64,000 nucleotides of DNA, from the NCBI GenBank assembly GCA_023548195.1, contig JAJHZJ010000009.1, positions 3,143,501-3,207,500 on the forward strand, read 5' to 3'. Below are positions 43,495 to 54,195 of this stretch, piece after piece (positions within the stretch are counted from its first letter, which is position 1; each line of letters starts with the position of its first letter). The notes under the pieces were generated by a model that worked only from the letters and a program-made list of their open reading frames with translations, had not been told where the DNA came from and made no database searches. Source of the DNA: Bettongia penicillata ogilbyi (lineage: Eukaryota; Chordata; Mammalia; Diprotodontia; Potoroidae). The position numbers and the translations under genes were made by a program.

Positions 43495-44120
43495 TTTTGT
43501 ATTTGTCAGTCCCTCTGAACCCTATTTATAAAGATCAGCTGTCATTCATGAGCTCATCTCCAGTATCTCTGCCTCTCTGGCCAGGAATGAGTCTGGATCA
43601 TAGGAAGCCATTAATTTTATTTTGAAACCTAAGAAAAACCAAACTAGCCCCTGGAGACTGACCAGTGGCCTAGGGGCCACCTGCTGCTTGCTTCCCATGT
43701 TGCTTCAGATTTTCACATTCTGACTCTGAGGCTTCATTCATGACCCCAAGTTGGAAAAATGTGCTGGCTGCTCCAAGCCACAACCTTTCTTTGTGCTGTG
43801 AGGATGCGATGCCAGTATGAATGGAGAAAATTTGTCTGGAGGTTTCCAGTCAGGAACTGAAACAGGCTGGAACTGTTACAAATGGTCTCTCCCTTTTCTC
43901 TGTTTTTTCCCAGCTGTCCAGACAGTGACTAAAGAACTCGGAATTCAGTTCTACTTAGCTAACAGGGCCCTGATCTCCCAGGGTCATAAAAGCTTCTGAC
44001 ATTTCTGATGATGTCTTTAAGAGAACCACAGAGCCCTCTTCTCTACAGTGACAATAGCCACTCTTCTGTTTTTGGTTTTGACTCCATTACAATGGGGATC
44101 AAGAGACAATAAGATCGTAG
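43495..44120. other. Repeat-free stretch, possible conserved element
   Basis: About 600 bases with no repeat recognised. 43520-43660 is notable (cattcatgagctcatctcca, agccattaattttattttga). A 60-codon plus frame at 43817-43999 has no known domain. Confidence 0.3.
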
Positions 44121-44124
44121 ACTA

Positions 44125-44215
44125 AGCATAGTAAGAAGGCTCAGAGATCAACTAATCAAGTTCTCTCATTTTACAAATAGAGAAACTGAGGCCCAAAGGC
44201 AGGAAGTTGAGTGAA
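44125..44215 (-). mobile_element. MIR fragment
   Basis: tctcattttacaaatagaga, aactgaggcccaaaggcagg. Confidence 0.8.
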
Positions 44216-44457
44216 AATATTCTTCTCTTAAACTACAAATCACTTTTCAAAAAAATGCCCAAAGAATGGGGCATCAAAGGCTATATCATCACCAAAAATG
44301 ATATATTAAAATCTGAAAAGATTCATGTTTTACTTGTAATTCTCACATTCTCTTGTCCTTCAATGTCACTAATAATTTAAATTTTATAAAAATTTCTGAA
44401 GGCAGCAAGTGGCCCCATCAAGACTTTTACAGTTACCATTCCAGACCTTTCCAACAG
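44216..44457. other. Unassigned non-coding sequence
   Basis: No recognised repeat or coding frame. Confidence 0.4.
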
Positions 44458-44700
44458 TTGTTTAGTCATTTTTCAGGCCTAACTCTTCATGACCCCAGCT
44501 GGGGTTTTCTAGGCAAAAATACTGTCCATTTCCTTCTCTAGCTCATTTTACAGGTGAGGAAACTGAGGCAAACAAGGTTAAGTGACTTGCCTAGAGACAC
44601 AGAGTTGCTAAGTGTCTAAGGCTAGATTTGAACTCATAAATATGAATCTTCCTGACTCCAGACCTGGCACTCTATCCATTGTGCCACATGACTGCCAGAC
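44458..44700 (-). mobile_element. tRNA-headed SINE, full length
   Basis: ttgtttagtcatttttcagg, tacaggtgaggaaactgagg, caaggttaagtgacttgcct, ctggcactctatccattgtg. Confidence 0.95.
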
Positions 44701-44865
44701 CTCGAAGAAATTGTAGATCTATGTATCCAACCCTCCTCTCCTAGAGATTCAGTTTCATATCACCAAGTACCTGTCGGGCATTTTAAATATCCCGTAGGTG
44801 TCTCATACTCCACATATTGAAAAGAGAATTGGTCATCTCTTCTACCCCATCTTTCCCAACCTAGC
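44701..44865 (+). mobile_element. L2 fragment, uncertain
   Basis: gtaggtgtctcatactccac and ttggtcatctcttctacccc resemble the L2 phrase on cutting out and comparing aa-to-ca changes; weak. Confidence 0.4.
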
Positions 44866-44990
44866 CTTTTTTCAGAACTTTACTTCTAGGCCTCAGTGTT
44901 TTCATCTTTAAAATGAAAGAGTTGAATGAGATGAAGTTTGAGGCCCCTTCCAGCTCTAAATCTCTCATATTGTGATCCTAAGTAGGAAAG
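44866..44990 (+). mobile_element. MIR 3' half
   Basis: ctaggcctcagtgttttcat, ctttaaaatgaaagagttga, ccccttccagctctaaatct. Confidence 0.85.
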
Positions 44991-45094
44991 GAAGCAGTGA
45001 AGATGGAAGACAGGAAACAAGGAAGGAGAGAGGGAGGAAACAAAGGACCTCAGTATACAGAATATATAGTGTGTGTATATATATTAGTATGTAG

Positions 45095-45245
45095 AAATAA
45101 AATGGACCTTAAACATCAACTAGTTTTAATGCACACACCCCCATCTTATAAAAAATAGAATGAGGCTCTGATAGGTCAAGTGAAGTGCCTAAGATCTTAC
45201 ACAGAGCAAGTAACAAAGTCAGAATTTGAATCTAGGTTCTCCAAC
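45095..45245 (-). mobile_element. MIR
   Basis: aaatagaatgaggctctgat, gaagtgcctaagatcttaca, cagaatttgaatctaggttc. Confidence 0.75.
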
Positions 45246-45278
45246 TAAATCTAGAGAAGATGAGCAGACTCACTGCAT

Positions 45279-45438
45279 AGGGGTGGAGATCCTGTGGCCT
45301 TCTAAGTCTCCAAGTGTGGCCCTTGGACTGAATCCAAACTTCGCAGAACAAATCCCCTTAATAAAAGGATTTGTTCTATAAAATTTGAGCTCAGTCCAAA
45401 AGCTTGAGGACCTAGAGGGCTACAGGTTCCCCGCCCCC
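45279..45438. mobile_element. Palindromic hAT-like MITE
   Basis: About 160 bases with long inverted arms. The left arm runs aggggtggagatcctgtggc, cttctaagtctccaagtgtg, cttggactgaatccaaactt; the right arm holds the complement (tttgagctcagtccaaaag, gaggacctagagggc, acaggttccccgcccc). The centre at 45344-45378 is cagaacaaatcc, a short loop, then ggatttgttcta. The end sequence resembles hAT-Charlie termini. It has no coding capacity and would need a partner transposase. An 8-bp TSD was not resolved. Confidence 0.75.
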
Positions 45439-45490
45439 AGACTATAGAGTATAATATAGAATATAGAATCTATAGAATATAGAACCTAAT
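45439..45490. repeat. (ATAGAAT)n-like simple repeat
   Basis: Short tandem of tatagaata/tagaat units next to the MITE. Confidence 0.75.
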
Positions 45491-45542
45491 CTAGCCTAAT
45501 CCATCCTGGCTGATTCATTGGTACACTTTTCCCAGACCATTT

Positions 45543-45705
45543 TAATCAACCAGGCAGTTAAGTTCCCCCTACGTGTGAGGGACCTTGCTTGTTGCTGGTG
45601 ACATGAATGCAAAGAATGACACAATCCATAATTCCAAGGAACTTACACTGAGTGAGGGTGATGACATATAAATGTATACAGAATACTCAAGATAGTTAGA
45701 AGAGA
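45543..45705 (-). mobile_element. L2 tail
   Basis: Reverse of an L2 end: gtgagggaccttgcttgttg, tccaaggaacttacactgag. Confidence 0.65.
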
Positions 45706-45994
45706 CATTTGTTTCCATGCAGACCTACTGGTGGATTCTTTGATCAGAGAAAGTGGAAAATTTCTTTGGGGTATTCACTCTCCAAAGGGCATCATCTTCT
45801 AGCAATCACAACTTTTTTATACCGATAGTCTGGAAATGCCAGGGGAACATGGCACACATGTAAATTAAAAATGGGGGAGATTTCAAAATTGGACAGTTCA
45901 TTACCTGCTAGACCTGCAGAGGAAGGACCTCTGAACAGCATGTCTTCTTAACGTACAGGTCAGAGCAGGCCACAGTAAAAAGTCTTCCAGAACA
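45706..45994. other. Unassigned non-coding sequence
   Basis: No recognised repeat or coding frame. Confidence 0.4.
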
Positions 45995-46212
45995 CTCCAT
46001 TGACTATAAAATAAAATGCAGGCTTCTTAGCCCGACATTTAAGGCCTTCTACAACCTGACTCCGGCCTACCTTTCCAGCCTTCATTCATATTGCTGCCTT
46101 TTGTACACCCCGGACCATCCCATTTCCAACTCATCTCAACCTATTGAAACCCTTCTGTTATCTAAATTCTCCACTTTGGTGCCTCTTCTACTATGAAGCC
46201 TTCCCTTTAGGT
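45995..46212 (+). mobile_element. L2 fragment (ORF2 end)
   Basis: aaaatgcaggcttcttagcc, cgacatttaaggccttctac, ctccggcctacctttccagc, gaagccttccctttagg. Confidence 0.8.
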
Positions 46213-46217
46213 GAAAG

Positions 46218-46402
46218 TGATGACATTGGATCATAGGATTTTAGAGCTAGAAGGAATCTTAGAGATCATCTAGGTCACTTTATATGGCCCAGAGAGGTGA
46301 AGACACTGGCCTATTGTCACATAGGTAGTACGGGGCAGTGTCAGGATTTGAATCCAGGTTTTTTGACTCTAAATTCAACATTCTTTCTGCTACTCCACAT
46401 TT
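46218..46402 (-). mobile_element. MIR, near full length
   Basis: tttagagctagaaggaatct, tagagatcatctaggtcact, ggatttgaatccaggttttt. Confidence 0.85.
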
Positions 46403-46714
46403 ATTCCTGCCTATTCACACTGTTTAGACTTTTCCTTTGCCCTTATTACCTTCTCATTCTTATGGTTACATAAGGAACAGTTTCTATTATAAGCTGTAAG
46501 GAAGGAATAATAGATGGGCAGAACAGTTAAAAGTTACTTGTTGAATTTATTTGATACTTAAAAAAGAAAAGCAAGGTCCATAAAATCATAGTTTCATACA
46601 ATTACTACCTGTTCTTTAACATAAGTGGAAATTCTCATTTTTGTGTATTTTTTAAGTTTAGAATCAAAACAAAAAAATTTAAAAGAAAGATTTTAAAGTA
46701 CTTGAGGTCTGGAA
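46403..46714. other. Unassigned non-coding sequence
   Basis: AT-rich; no recognised repeat except possible L2 debris at the left end. Confidence 0.4.
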
Positions 46715-46795
46715 TTGCAGTATTTTTCAGCTTTTGTATCCTTAGCACTTAGCAGAGTTCCTAAAAGTAGATGCTTGGAAAATGTTTGTGAAATG
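46715..46795 (+). mobile_element. L2 tail fragment
   Basis: ttgtatccttagcacttagc, agatgcttggaaaatgtttg. Confidence 0.65.
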
Positions 46796-46842
46796 GAATT
46801 AGACAAAACAAGACCGATAAAAAATGAAAATAGCGTCATCGG

Positions 46843-47405
46843 TCTACTTAGCATCATAAGATCATTGGTCTAGATCTGGAAAGGACTTTTTTTCCTTTTT
46901 TTAAAAAGCTAATTTATTTATTTTTGGTTTTCCACATTTACTTACCCAAGATTCTGAGTTCCAAATTTTCTCCCCATGTCTCCCCTCCCCCCCACTCCAA
47001 GGCAGCATTCTGATTAGCCCTTCCCTCATTCTGCCCTCCCCCTTCTCTTTATCCCCTTCCCTTCTATTTTCCTGTAGGGCAGATAGATTTCTATACCCCA
47101 TTGCTTTTATGTGTTATTTTCCAGTAGCATGTAAAAATAATTTTTAACATTTGTTTTTAAAAGTTTGAATTCCAAATTCTCTCCCTTCCTCCCTCCCAAT
47201 CCACCTTCATTTAGAAGGCAAGCAATTTGATATAAGTTATACATGTGTAGTCATGCAAAACACTGGAAGGGACTTTCAAAGTCATCTAATTCAATCTCTC
47301 TTATTTTACAGGAAACTGAGGCACAGAAAAATCAACAGAATTGTCCAAAGGCAGTGGGATTTGAACTCAGATCCCATACTCAAGTTCAATGCTCTTTCAA
47401 CTTTC
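46843..47405 (-). mobile_element. MIR split by a HAL1-like 3' end
   Basis: The MIR parts are 46843-46889 (cattggtctagatctggaaa) and 47263-47405 (aaagtcatctaattcaatct, aggaaactgaggcacagaaa, ggatttgaactcagatccca). They join without loss once the insert is removed. Confidence 0.85.
46890..47262 (-). mobile_element. HAL1-like 3' end inserted in a MIR
   Basis: T-rich left end, then the reversed family 3' UTR: agattctgagttccaaattt, cctgtagggcagatagattt, gaaggcaagcaatttgatat. Flanked by 14-mers ctggaaaggacttt (46876-46889) and ctggaagggacttt (47263-47276), a TSD with one mismatch. Confidence 0.9.
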
Positions 47406-47619
47406 CTCAAAAGGATTATGGTGACCCTCCAAGAATATAAGGATGACTGAAAAAGCCCTCTAACAAACAGAAAATGCTCTAGAAATGGAAAGTAAAATGA
47501 TCATCTCTCTGTGTCTGTTTCCAGAATTAAAAACAGAGAGAAAGAAGTCTCCTCTGGTTGGAACTTGGAAGGGGAAGGGGGAGGGTGGGAAGGAAGCATC
47601 TGCTAAAATACTTCTCCCA
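47406..47619. other. Unassigned non-coding sequence
   Basis: Purine-rich at 47570-47600; short frames on both strands lack support. Confidence 0.4.
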
Positions 47620-47860
47620 AACCTCACTATTGAAAAGGTGAAAAATGGAAGACAGGATTCTGCCTCACAATGCATTAGCAGGCCTTTGTCAAGGAGATTA
47701 CTTTAGCACTGCATCATTTTTATGTGGCTGTTCAATAAAATAATTATTTATGGGCCCCATCTATTTAAGTCACCATCAGACTAACAGGGCTGCCCTGTAT
47801 TAGATCATCTGGAAGAGGGCTCCTTTCTATCAATTCACAAATACATTCACATTTAGGTGA
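47620..47860. other. Candidate conserved non-coding element
   Basis: Repeat-free. Contains ataaaataattatttatggg (Hox/Cdx-like AT core), atgcattagcagg, and gggccccatctatttaag. Good candidate by appearance; not proven. Confidence 0.35.
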
Positions 47861-48132
47861 AAGATTATGCTATCTCCTATTAAACAGCAATGGCTTCCCG
47901 CCAGACAGGAAGACAGAAAGGTCCCCCGGACACTGTCTCCATGCATCCTAAATGAACATTGTCAGGAGAGGCTGGGGCTTCAGGAGACCAACCAGTCCAG
48001 CCAGTTTGCCAAAGTGTTCTGTGGCCTGGTGGAGGAGACAAGACCAGGGGTACAGAATAACAGCAGCTCTGCCCAAGACATTGGCACCCTAGGATCCAGG
48101 ACTTGCTGAAGAAAGTCAGAATAAATGAATGA
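47861..48132. other. Unassigned non-coding sequence
   Basis: Frames of 80 and 91 codons on opposite strands overlap each other (47867-48155); neither has a known domain. Confidence 0.4.
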
Positions 48133-48392
48133 ATCTTTTTGGCTGTTTCAATCATGTCTGACTCTTTGTGACCCCATTTGAGGTTTGCTTAGCAGAGATA
48201 CTAGAGTGGTTTGCCATTTCCTTCTCAAGCTCATTTGACAGAGGAGGAACCTGAGGCAAACAGAGTGAAGTGACTTGCCCAGGGTCCTATGGCTAGGAAG
48301 TGTCTGAGGTGAGATTTCAGCTCAGAAAGATGAGTCTTTCTGACTCCAGGCCAGGCATTCTACCTGCTGTGCTAGGTACCTAGCTGCCCATT
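48133..48392 (-). mobile_element. tRNA-headed SINE, full length
   Basis: catgtctgactctttgtgac, gatactagagtggtttgcca, ggaacctgaggcaaacagag, gtgctaggtacctagctgcc. Confidence 0.95.
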
Positions 48393-48864
48393 ACTTGGAC
48401 CATCTTAAGGTTTGTGAAGCTTAAGGCACTACTAGAAATGTAAGATATATAACTGGGACTGAATTCTGTTTTAACACCTGAAATTGACAGGGCGGTCAGG
48501 AAAGAAGAGGAAGGGTAGTAGCTATTGGACCTTCACCTAGCCTCATGAAAAAGTGGTGTCTTAGAAATCTTGGCATGGCATTGTATAGAATCCAAGATAA
48601 AGACATTCTTTTAAAATAGTATCTTTTTCCCCATGAGAGCTGCCAATGCAAGCATGCAGATACGAAACAACCTAGCTCCAGACACAGGAGGAAGGGAAGG
48701 AATCATGCAGCAGATATTCCTTATGATAGCCTACATTTACCAGAGCCCCCTTGTAAGACTGGCCCAAGACTTATCTTCATGCTCCCAAGCCTTCCTTTAC
48801 TGACTTCTCCCCCTCCTCAGTGGCATCCTCTGTGATTCCAACACCAACCACCTCCAGGCACCTG
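48393..48864. other. Unassigned non-coding sequence
   Basis: No recognised repeat or coding frame. Confidence 0.4.
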
Positions 48865-49055
48865 ACACCATCCTCTCTGTCTGTCTTTCTACCTGTTTAT
48901 CTCTCTGTCTCAGACTCACTCTCAGTCTCTCTGTCTTGCTTTCTGTGTGCCTGTCTCTCTTTATCTCTCTCTCTGTGTCTCTGTCTCTAAGTCACTCACT
49001 GTCTCTTTCTCTATGTCTGTCTGTCTCTGTGTTTCTGTCTCTGTCTGTCCCTGTC

Positions 49056-49147
<92 letters not shown>
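48865..49147. repeat. (TCTG)n(TCTC)n low-complexity array
   Basis: Mixed CTGT and CTCT units over 280 bases. Three frames rich in Ser/Leu or Arg/Glu are artefacts. Confidence 0.95.
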
Positions 49148-49474
49148 CTCATCTCCTTCCTGTCAAAATTTACTCCCAGGTAAGAATCTGATTTCCCTCT
49201 CAATCACATTGGAATCTCTCATAAAAATCTGATATTAATCCTTTATACCTTGTGGACAAAGGAGTTTCAGTTACTCATTCCTTTCCTGGAGAGTTTTATG
49301 CCTGATGTCTTATTGGAGAATGAAAGCCTATGTCCCCGGGCAAAGAAATGTCAGGCACTCAAGATCTTTATTTTGGGGCAAGGAATAACTTTTTTTCCAA
49401 ACTGTAAAACTGTGGCAGGTGGCAAGCACTAACTCTGACTTTATGTTAGTAGGCATGGCCCTGAGGAAGAATGG
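49148..49474. other. Unassigned non-coding sequence
   Basis: No recognised repeat. Confidence 0.4.
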
Positions 49475-49655
49475 TATAGGGATAGCAAGCCAGTGTCTAA
49501 GACTGGGTTCAAGTCTATCTCAGACAGCTATTGACAGCATGACCTTGCACAAGTCACTTAACCTACTCTAGGTAACTCACTAAGGCTATAAGTTTCAGAG
49601 AAGAGACTTCACTGCTTTTGATAGGAGAGTTTTCTACACTATTGAAATCAAAGGA
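49475..49655 (+). mobile_element. CORE-SINE, 'aactcactaaggctataag' 3' type
   Basis: agactgggttcaagtctatc, cttgcacaagtcacttaacc, gtaactcactaaggctataa, agtttcagagaagagacttc. Confidence 0.7.
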
Positions 49656-50544
49656 ACGTTTGTCCCTGAGATATGGACTATTCTTCTTCGAACAACCAGC
49701 CAACGAGACTTCTCTGCAATATTTGAAACTTGGGTCATATCCAAATCAAGGGAATGTCTTTTTAAAAGTAGTTTCTGGAATGAATTTCTATTAATTATTT
49801 TGGAAACTAACTGGGAGGAAGCCACATCCCACCGTACTCACTTATAGCGAAGCTGATTTTCTCTGACATCTTTAACTGTCAATTTCTCTTAAAGGCAGCT
49901 TCTATCTTTGAAAATATAATCCCAATGTGCAGAGAGGAGAAAAGAGAAGGACAGGGCAGTTATGGTGACATTCCCTCTCCTCCTCTGCTGTCGGACTTCC
50001 ATGTGTTGGCTGTCCCTGGCACCTGGTCTTTTCAAGGAGGCTGGGGAAAAAGCAGTGTCATTAAGGGATGAGCCAGCCTACTCATCCCTCTCATACTTTC
50101 TGCCATTAGAGGGACTCTGACTGCCAGGCAATGTTACATCCCTATGGAAAAACCCAGAAGATTTTTTCCCTTGAATTATTCCTGACAGAGGTATGGAACA
50201 ATGACGACATTCGATCTCAAGTGAGAGAGGCAATCTACTTCCATGGAACCAAGGGAAATTAGCTCAAGGTACCTCCCTTCTTGCATCAGTGTATAAGGCA
50301 GTGAAGAAAAAGAGATCAGGTGTCTTGTGGGTTTCTAACTTCATCAATGGCAGTCCCCAAGGTCCCTGTTTGTAAGAGAAAACTCTTACTTAGCACCCAC
50401 CTGGGAACTGAACTGAGTACTGAATTTCTGGGATTCTGCCCTGTTTGCTGAGGTTGAAGCAAGATTGCAAAGGGGAGAGGTCATGTTCTAGAATGCAAAC
50501 AATGGCCTGAGATGGAAATGCTTTGGCAGAGTGATGCCACAACT
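49656..50544. other. Unassigned non-coding sequence
   Basis: About 0.9 kb without a recognised repeat or supported frame. Confidence 0.4.
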
Positions 50545-50755
50545 AGAGAACCAGCCTTGGAGCCAGAATGGCTTGTGTTCAACATTTACTTCGGATGTAC
50601 GTTGGCCATGTGACTCTGGGACAATAATTTAACTCCTTGGAGCTCTAGGAAACTCTTGAAGACTGTAAGTTTCACAAAAGTTCTCCCCCGCATTGGTAGT
50701 TTCCACACGGGGCGTTCCTTAAACCAGTGAAATCACAGGTCCACCCTGTCCCTCA
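50545..50755 (+). mobile_element. CORE-SINE, same 3' type
   Basis: catgtgactctgggacaata, ggaaactcttgaagactgta, tgaaatcacaggtccaccct. Confidence 0.7.
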
Positions 50756-51304
50756 CCTATGTTTATGTAACCACTTTGATGAAAGGTTTTGATCAAATAA
50801 TATTATGGTGGAGGAGCTGATTCAATGTGAGGCATGGGAGCAGCTCAATAGGTGGAGACATAAAAGCCAAGTAATTTAATTGGAGGAGATACAAACACAC
50901 CCCTAGACTGGCATGCAACCAGCTACATCAAAGGGGCAGAGTTAAGGAAGGGTTGGGAACCAAGGCCTCCGATATCCAGACAGAAAAGAACAGGCAAGTT
51001 GGCTGATGCCCACAACCCCTCTGGTGTTGAATGATATTTATTACATAAATATGGAAATTCTAATCCCTGACTCCACCCCTACTTTGGGGAAATATCATGT
51101 CATGGCCAAACTGTCATAAGTGTACTATGGAACTTGTTATTGCAAGGCACTATTCATCTTTGATTTTTTTCTAATTCAGTGCTGCTTTTAAAAAATATTT
51201 TATCTTATTTTTTAGGAGTTTAATAAATACTCGTATTTTATTGAAAGAATTAAAGATCCATGTAAAAGGGGACAGATTCATCCCTTTTTAACTCTAGCAC
51301 ACTT
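50756..51304. other. Unassigned non-coding sequence
   Basis: No recognised repeat; a (T/A)-rich zone lies at 51185-51245. Confidence 0.4.
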
Positions 51305-51933
51305 GATTCTTTTTTAGTTATATTAATTAATTTATTTTTAGTTTTCAACATTCATTTTCACAAGATTTTGAGTTCCAAATTTTTTCCCCATCTCTCCCTT
51401 CCCTCCACCCCAACATGCATTCTTCCCTTCCCCCAATCTGCCCTCTCTTCTATCATCCCATCTTCTCTTATCCTCTTCCCTTCTATTTTACTGTAGGGCA
51501 AGATAGATTTCTATATTCCATTGCCTGCATGTCTTATTTCTCAGTTGGACACAAAAACAATTTTTAACACTCATTTTTAAAACTTTGAGGTCCAAATTCT
51601 CTCCTTTCCTCCCTCCCCACCCACCCTCATTGAGAAGGCAAGCAATTTGATGTAGACTATACATATGTAGTCATGCAAAGCACTTCCATAATAGTCATGT
51701 TGTGAAAGACTAACTATATTTCCCTCTATCCTATCCCGTCTCCCATTTATTCTATTCTCTTCTTTGACCCTGTGCCTCCTCAAAAGTGCTTTCTTCTAAT
51801 TAAACCCTCCTCCAATCTGTCCTCCCTTCTATCATCCCCCACTTTCTTATCTCCTTCCCTCCTACTTTTCTGTAGGGTAAGATAGATTTCCATACTCAAC
51901 TGAGCGTGTATGTTATTTCCTCCTCAATAATTC
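51305..51933 (-). mobile_element. HAL1-like 3' end, long copy
   Basis: Reversed 3' UTR: agattttgagttccaaattt, ctgtagggcaagatagattt, gagaaggcaagcaatttgat, ctgtagggtaagatagattt. The tgtagggyaagatagattt module occurs twice, 378 bases apart, as in the complete element. agcacactt (51296-51304) and agcactctt (51934-51942) may be the TSD. Confidence 0.85.
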
Positions 51934-51942
51934 AGCACTCTT

Positions 51943-52494
51943 AGAACATGAATTATAATTTCCTTTACTTACCAGGGCCTCCACTTAGCACAACTGCCAC
52001 ATAGCAGTTTTGTTTTCCTGCTCCCTGGATACTAAGCCCACCCAGGAAAAAATAGGAAATTGTGAAAAATCAACCAATCCAAAATCATGCTATTCAGCTC
52101 TGTTGGACCATTAACTTAAGAGTGAGTCCATCAAGTCTTTCACAGAACAAGTCACCTTCACCTTTCACTTAATTATATTTAACACACATTTATTAAGCAC
52201 CATATACAACCTATCTTTCCATGTCATTTCAGTATCAAAGGGAACAGTCTGTTTTCTAAACCAAGCTATTCTCTACTATTCCTTCCTTTTTTTGCCCATT
52301 GCTTTCCTAATTATTCCTCTAGCTCTAGTATTTCAAACTCTTTCTTCTCCACATGTTTCTTTTCTTTTCCCAGCAGACATGTGCAATGGTACCTATACTA
52401 AAAACAAATAATATTCCCTAAACCCCAGATTAAAAAGAAAAATTGTTGGACCCCAATGCTACCTCTAATGACCACCTTATTCCTCTCATTCCTT
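51943..52494. other. Unassigned non-coding sequence
   Basis: Pyrimidine-rich in places; no repeat I can name. Confidence 0.4.
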
Positions 52495-53345
52495 AAAATT
52501 GTCAAACTTTTAGAACAATTGTTCTATACCAATTACTTGTATTTTCTTTCTTCCTAATCCCTGACAAACTAGCTTCCATCCTACCTAATGAAACTTTACT
52601 GACCCTTCAGTAGTCAATGATCTCTTTGGTCAGATCCTTTGTGTTCATCCTGCTAGACTACTACACAGTATTATTTTTGAGACTGGGTTGCCCTATTTCT
52701 TCCAGATTGGAAGGTTAGCAGTCATCCATAAGCCCGACTCCACAGCTTTTTGTCATGGAAGCTCTGATCTGCTTTGTTTTCATCCCAGGTCTGCCTGTTC
52801 TTGAAGGCAAGCCTCCAGGATATTGGAAACTAATTGTAGGCACTTGGTGAGCTTTAGCCCAACTGAAGCTCAGAACGCCTAAATTCAAGAAGTTTACCAG
52901 CCTCAGACCTTCCAGAAGCAGGGATCATAGGTGTGCATTGCCATGCCTGGCTTCTCTTCAGTATTTGCTACAACTTACCACTCCCTACTTCCTGAATCCC
53001 TCCTTTGGTTTTTATGATGCTACAGTAAGCTGGCTTTCCACCTACATTTTGAACTGTTCTCTCTCTGAATTCACTGCTAGAATTTCTTCACCTTCCCACC
53101 TCTTTCTAACTAAGGATAACTCCAAAGTTCACACCTTGGTCCTCTGCCCCACTATTCAGTCTTCTATAATCTCAACTATCCTTTCTATGGGGATGCTCTC
53201 CAATGTGTTTCTTAAGCTCCAGTTTATATTCTCAACTGCCTAAGGGACATCTCCATTTGGATGCCTTGCTTTCACTTGAAACCCAAAATGTTTAAAACTA
53301 AACTTTTCATCTTACTCCACAAAACTGGTTCCCTTCCCTATTTCT
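52495..53345 (+). mobile_element. L2 ORF2 region, split by a 7SL pseudogene
   Basis: Left part to 52672 (acaaactagcttccatccta, ccttcagtagtcaatgatct) and right part from about 52959 (tatggggatgctctccaatg, gacatctccatttggatgcc) are L2. Order is that of L2 RT, with no open frame left. Confidence 0.75.
52673..52951 (-). pseudogene. 7SL (SRP) RNA retropseudogene
   Basis: Read on minus, it starts gccaggcatggcaatgcaca at 52951, runs through ggtctgaggctgg (Alu domain) and gacctgggatgaaaacaaag (S domain) to a 3' end near 52679, with a T run (reversed A tail) at 52673-52677. Near full length at about 273 bases. The 7-mer cagtatt occurs on both sides (52666-52672, 52959-52965) as a possible TSD. Much diverged, so inactive. 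Confidence 0.8.
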
Positions 53346-53419
53346 GTCTGGAAAAAAGGAAGGAATTAAAGGAGGAAGGAAGGAATTTTAGAAGCAAAGA
53401 AGAAAAGAAGAAAAAAAAG

Positions 53420-53648
53420 TATTTGTTGCCTACCAAATTCCAGGCACTATGCTAAGTGCTTTGTATTTTCTCATTTGATCATTTCAACAGCTGTAGGAGG
53501 TAGGCATTATTATCCCTATCTTACATTTGAGGAAACTGAGACAGACGGAGATTGTGACTTCCCCAGGTTTACATGGCTAGGTGTGTGAGATCAGATTTCA
53601 ACTTAAGTCTTCCTGACTCCAGGTCCAGCACTTTCTGCTCTGTGACCC
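53420..53648 (-). mobile_element. CORE-SINE (MIR type), full length
   Basis: ccaggcactatgctaagtgc, ggtaggcattattatcccta, atttgaggaaactgagacag, agtcttcctgactccaggtc. Confidence 0.85.
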
Positions 53649-53654
53649 TTAGCT

Positions 53655-53820
53655 AGAAATGAAAACTGGATTGGGACTCAGAAAGCTTGGCTTTGTAATT
53701 AAGTGTGCTACTTTGGCTTAGGGTCGTAGTTTTCCTATATATCAAATGAGGGGACTGGAGTGTATGACCTCTAAGGTCAATTCCCTTCAATTCTGAAGTC
53801 CTTTCATTCTGTGACCATGG
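53655..53820 (+). mobile_element. MIR, degenerate
   Basis: actggattgggactcagaaa, atatcaaatgaggggactgg, atgacctctaaggtcaattc. Confidence 0.7.
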
Positions 53821-54137
53821 AATTTCATTTCTAAACTCTGGCCAAGTGTTGAGTTTCTTTGACCTTCCTGTAGGTCTCAGTCTGTATTGATCTCCTAGCT
53901 CCTTTGGCTCAGCCCATCAACTGGGATCCAGACATCCTGCTGCTTTATTGGAATTAGTTGGTAGTATAGAGGATAGGTAAATAGATGCTCTACAATCTCT
54001 TGTTGCATAGATTTCTGTGGTCTTCCCTGGATTCTGAATGCTGACCTCTCCTGTTCTACTTCAGTCTATTGCTCCCTAAGACCATGAATAGCATGATAAT
54101 GGTATCGTTGTCATAAGATGATAATATGTTTGAATGT
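53821..54137. other. Unassigned non-coding sequence
   Basis: No recognised repeat. Confidence 0.4.
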
Positions 54138-54195
54138 GTTTCAATCAACAAATGTTTATTAAGTGCCTACTATGTGCCTATTCCTATATGCTGAT
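54138..54195 (-). mobile_element. L2 tail fragment
   Basis: Reverse of an L2 end: caacaaatgtttattaagtg, cctactatgtgcctattcct. Confidence 0.75.

Noticed and set aside
48936..49232. 98-codon Ser/Leu-rich frame that could look like a membrane protein
   Set aside because: Translation of a TCTC/TCTG array; no start context or homology.
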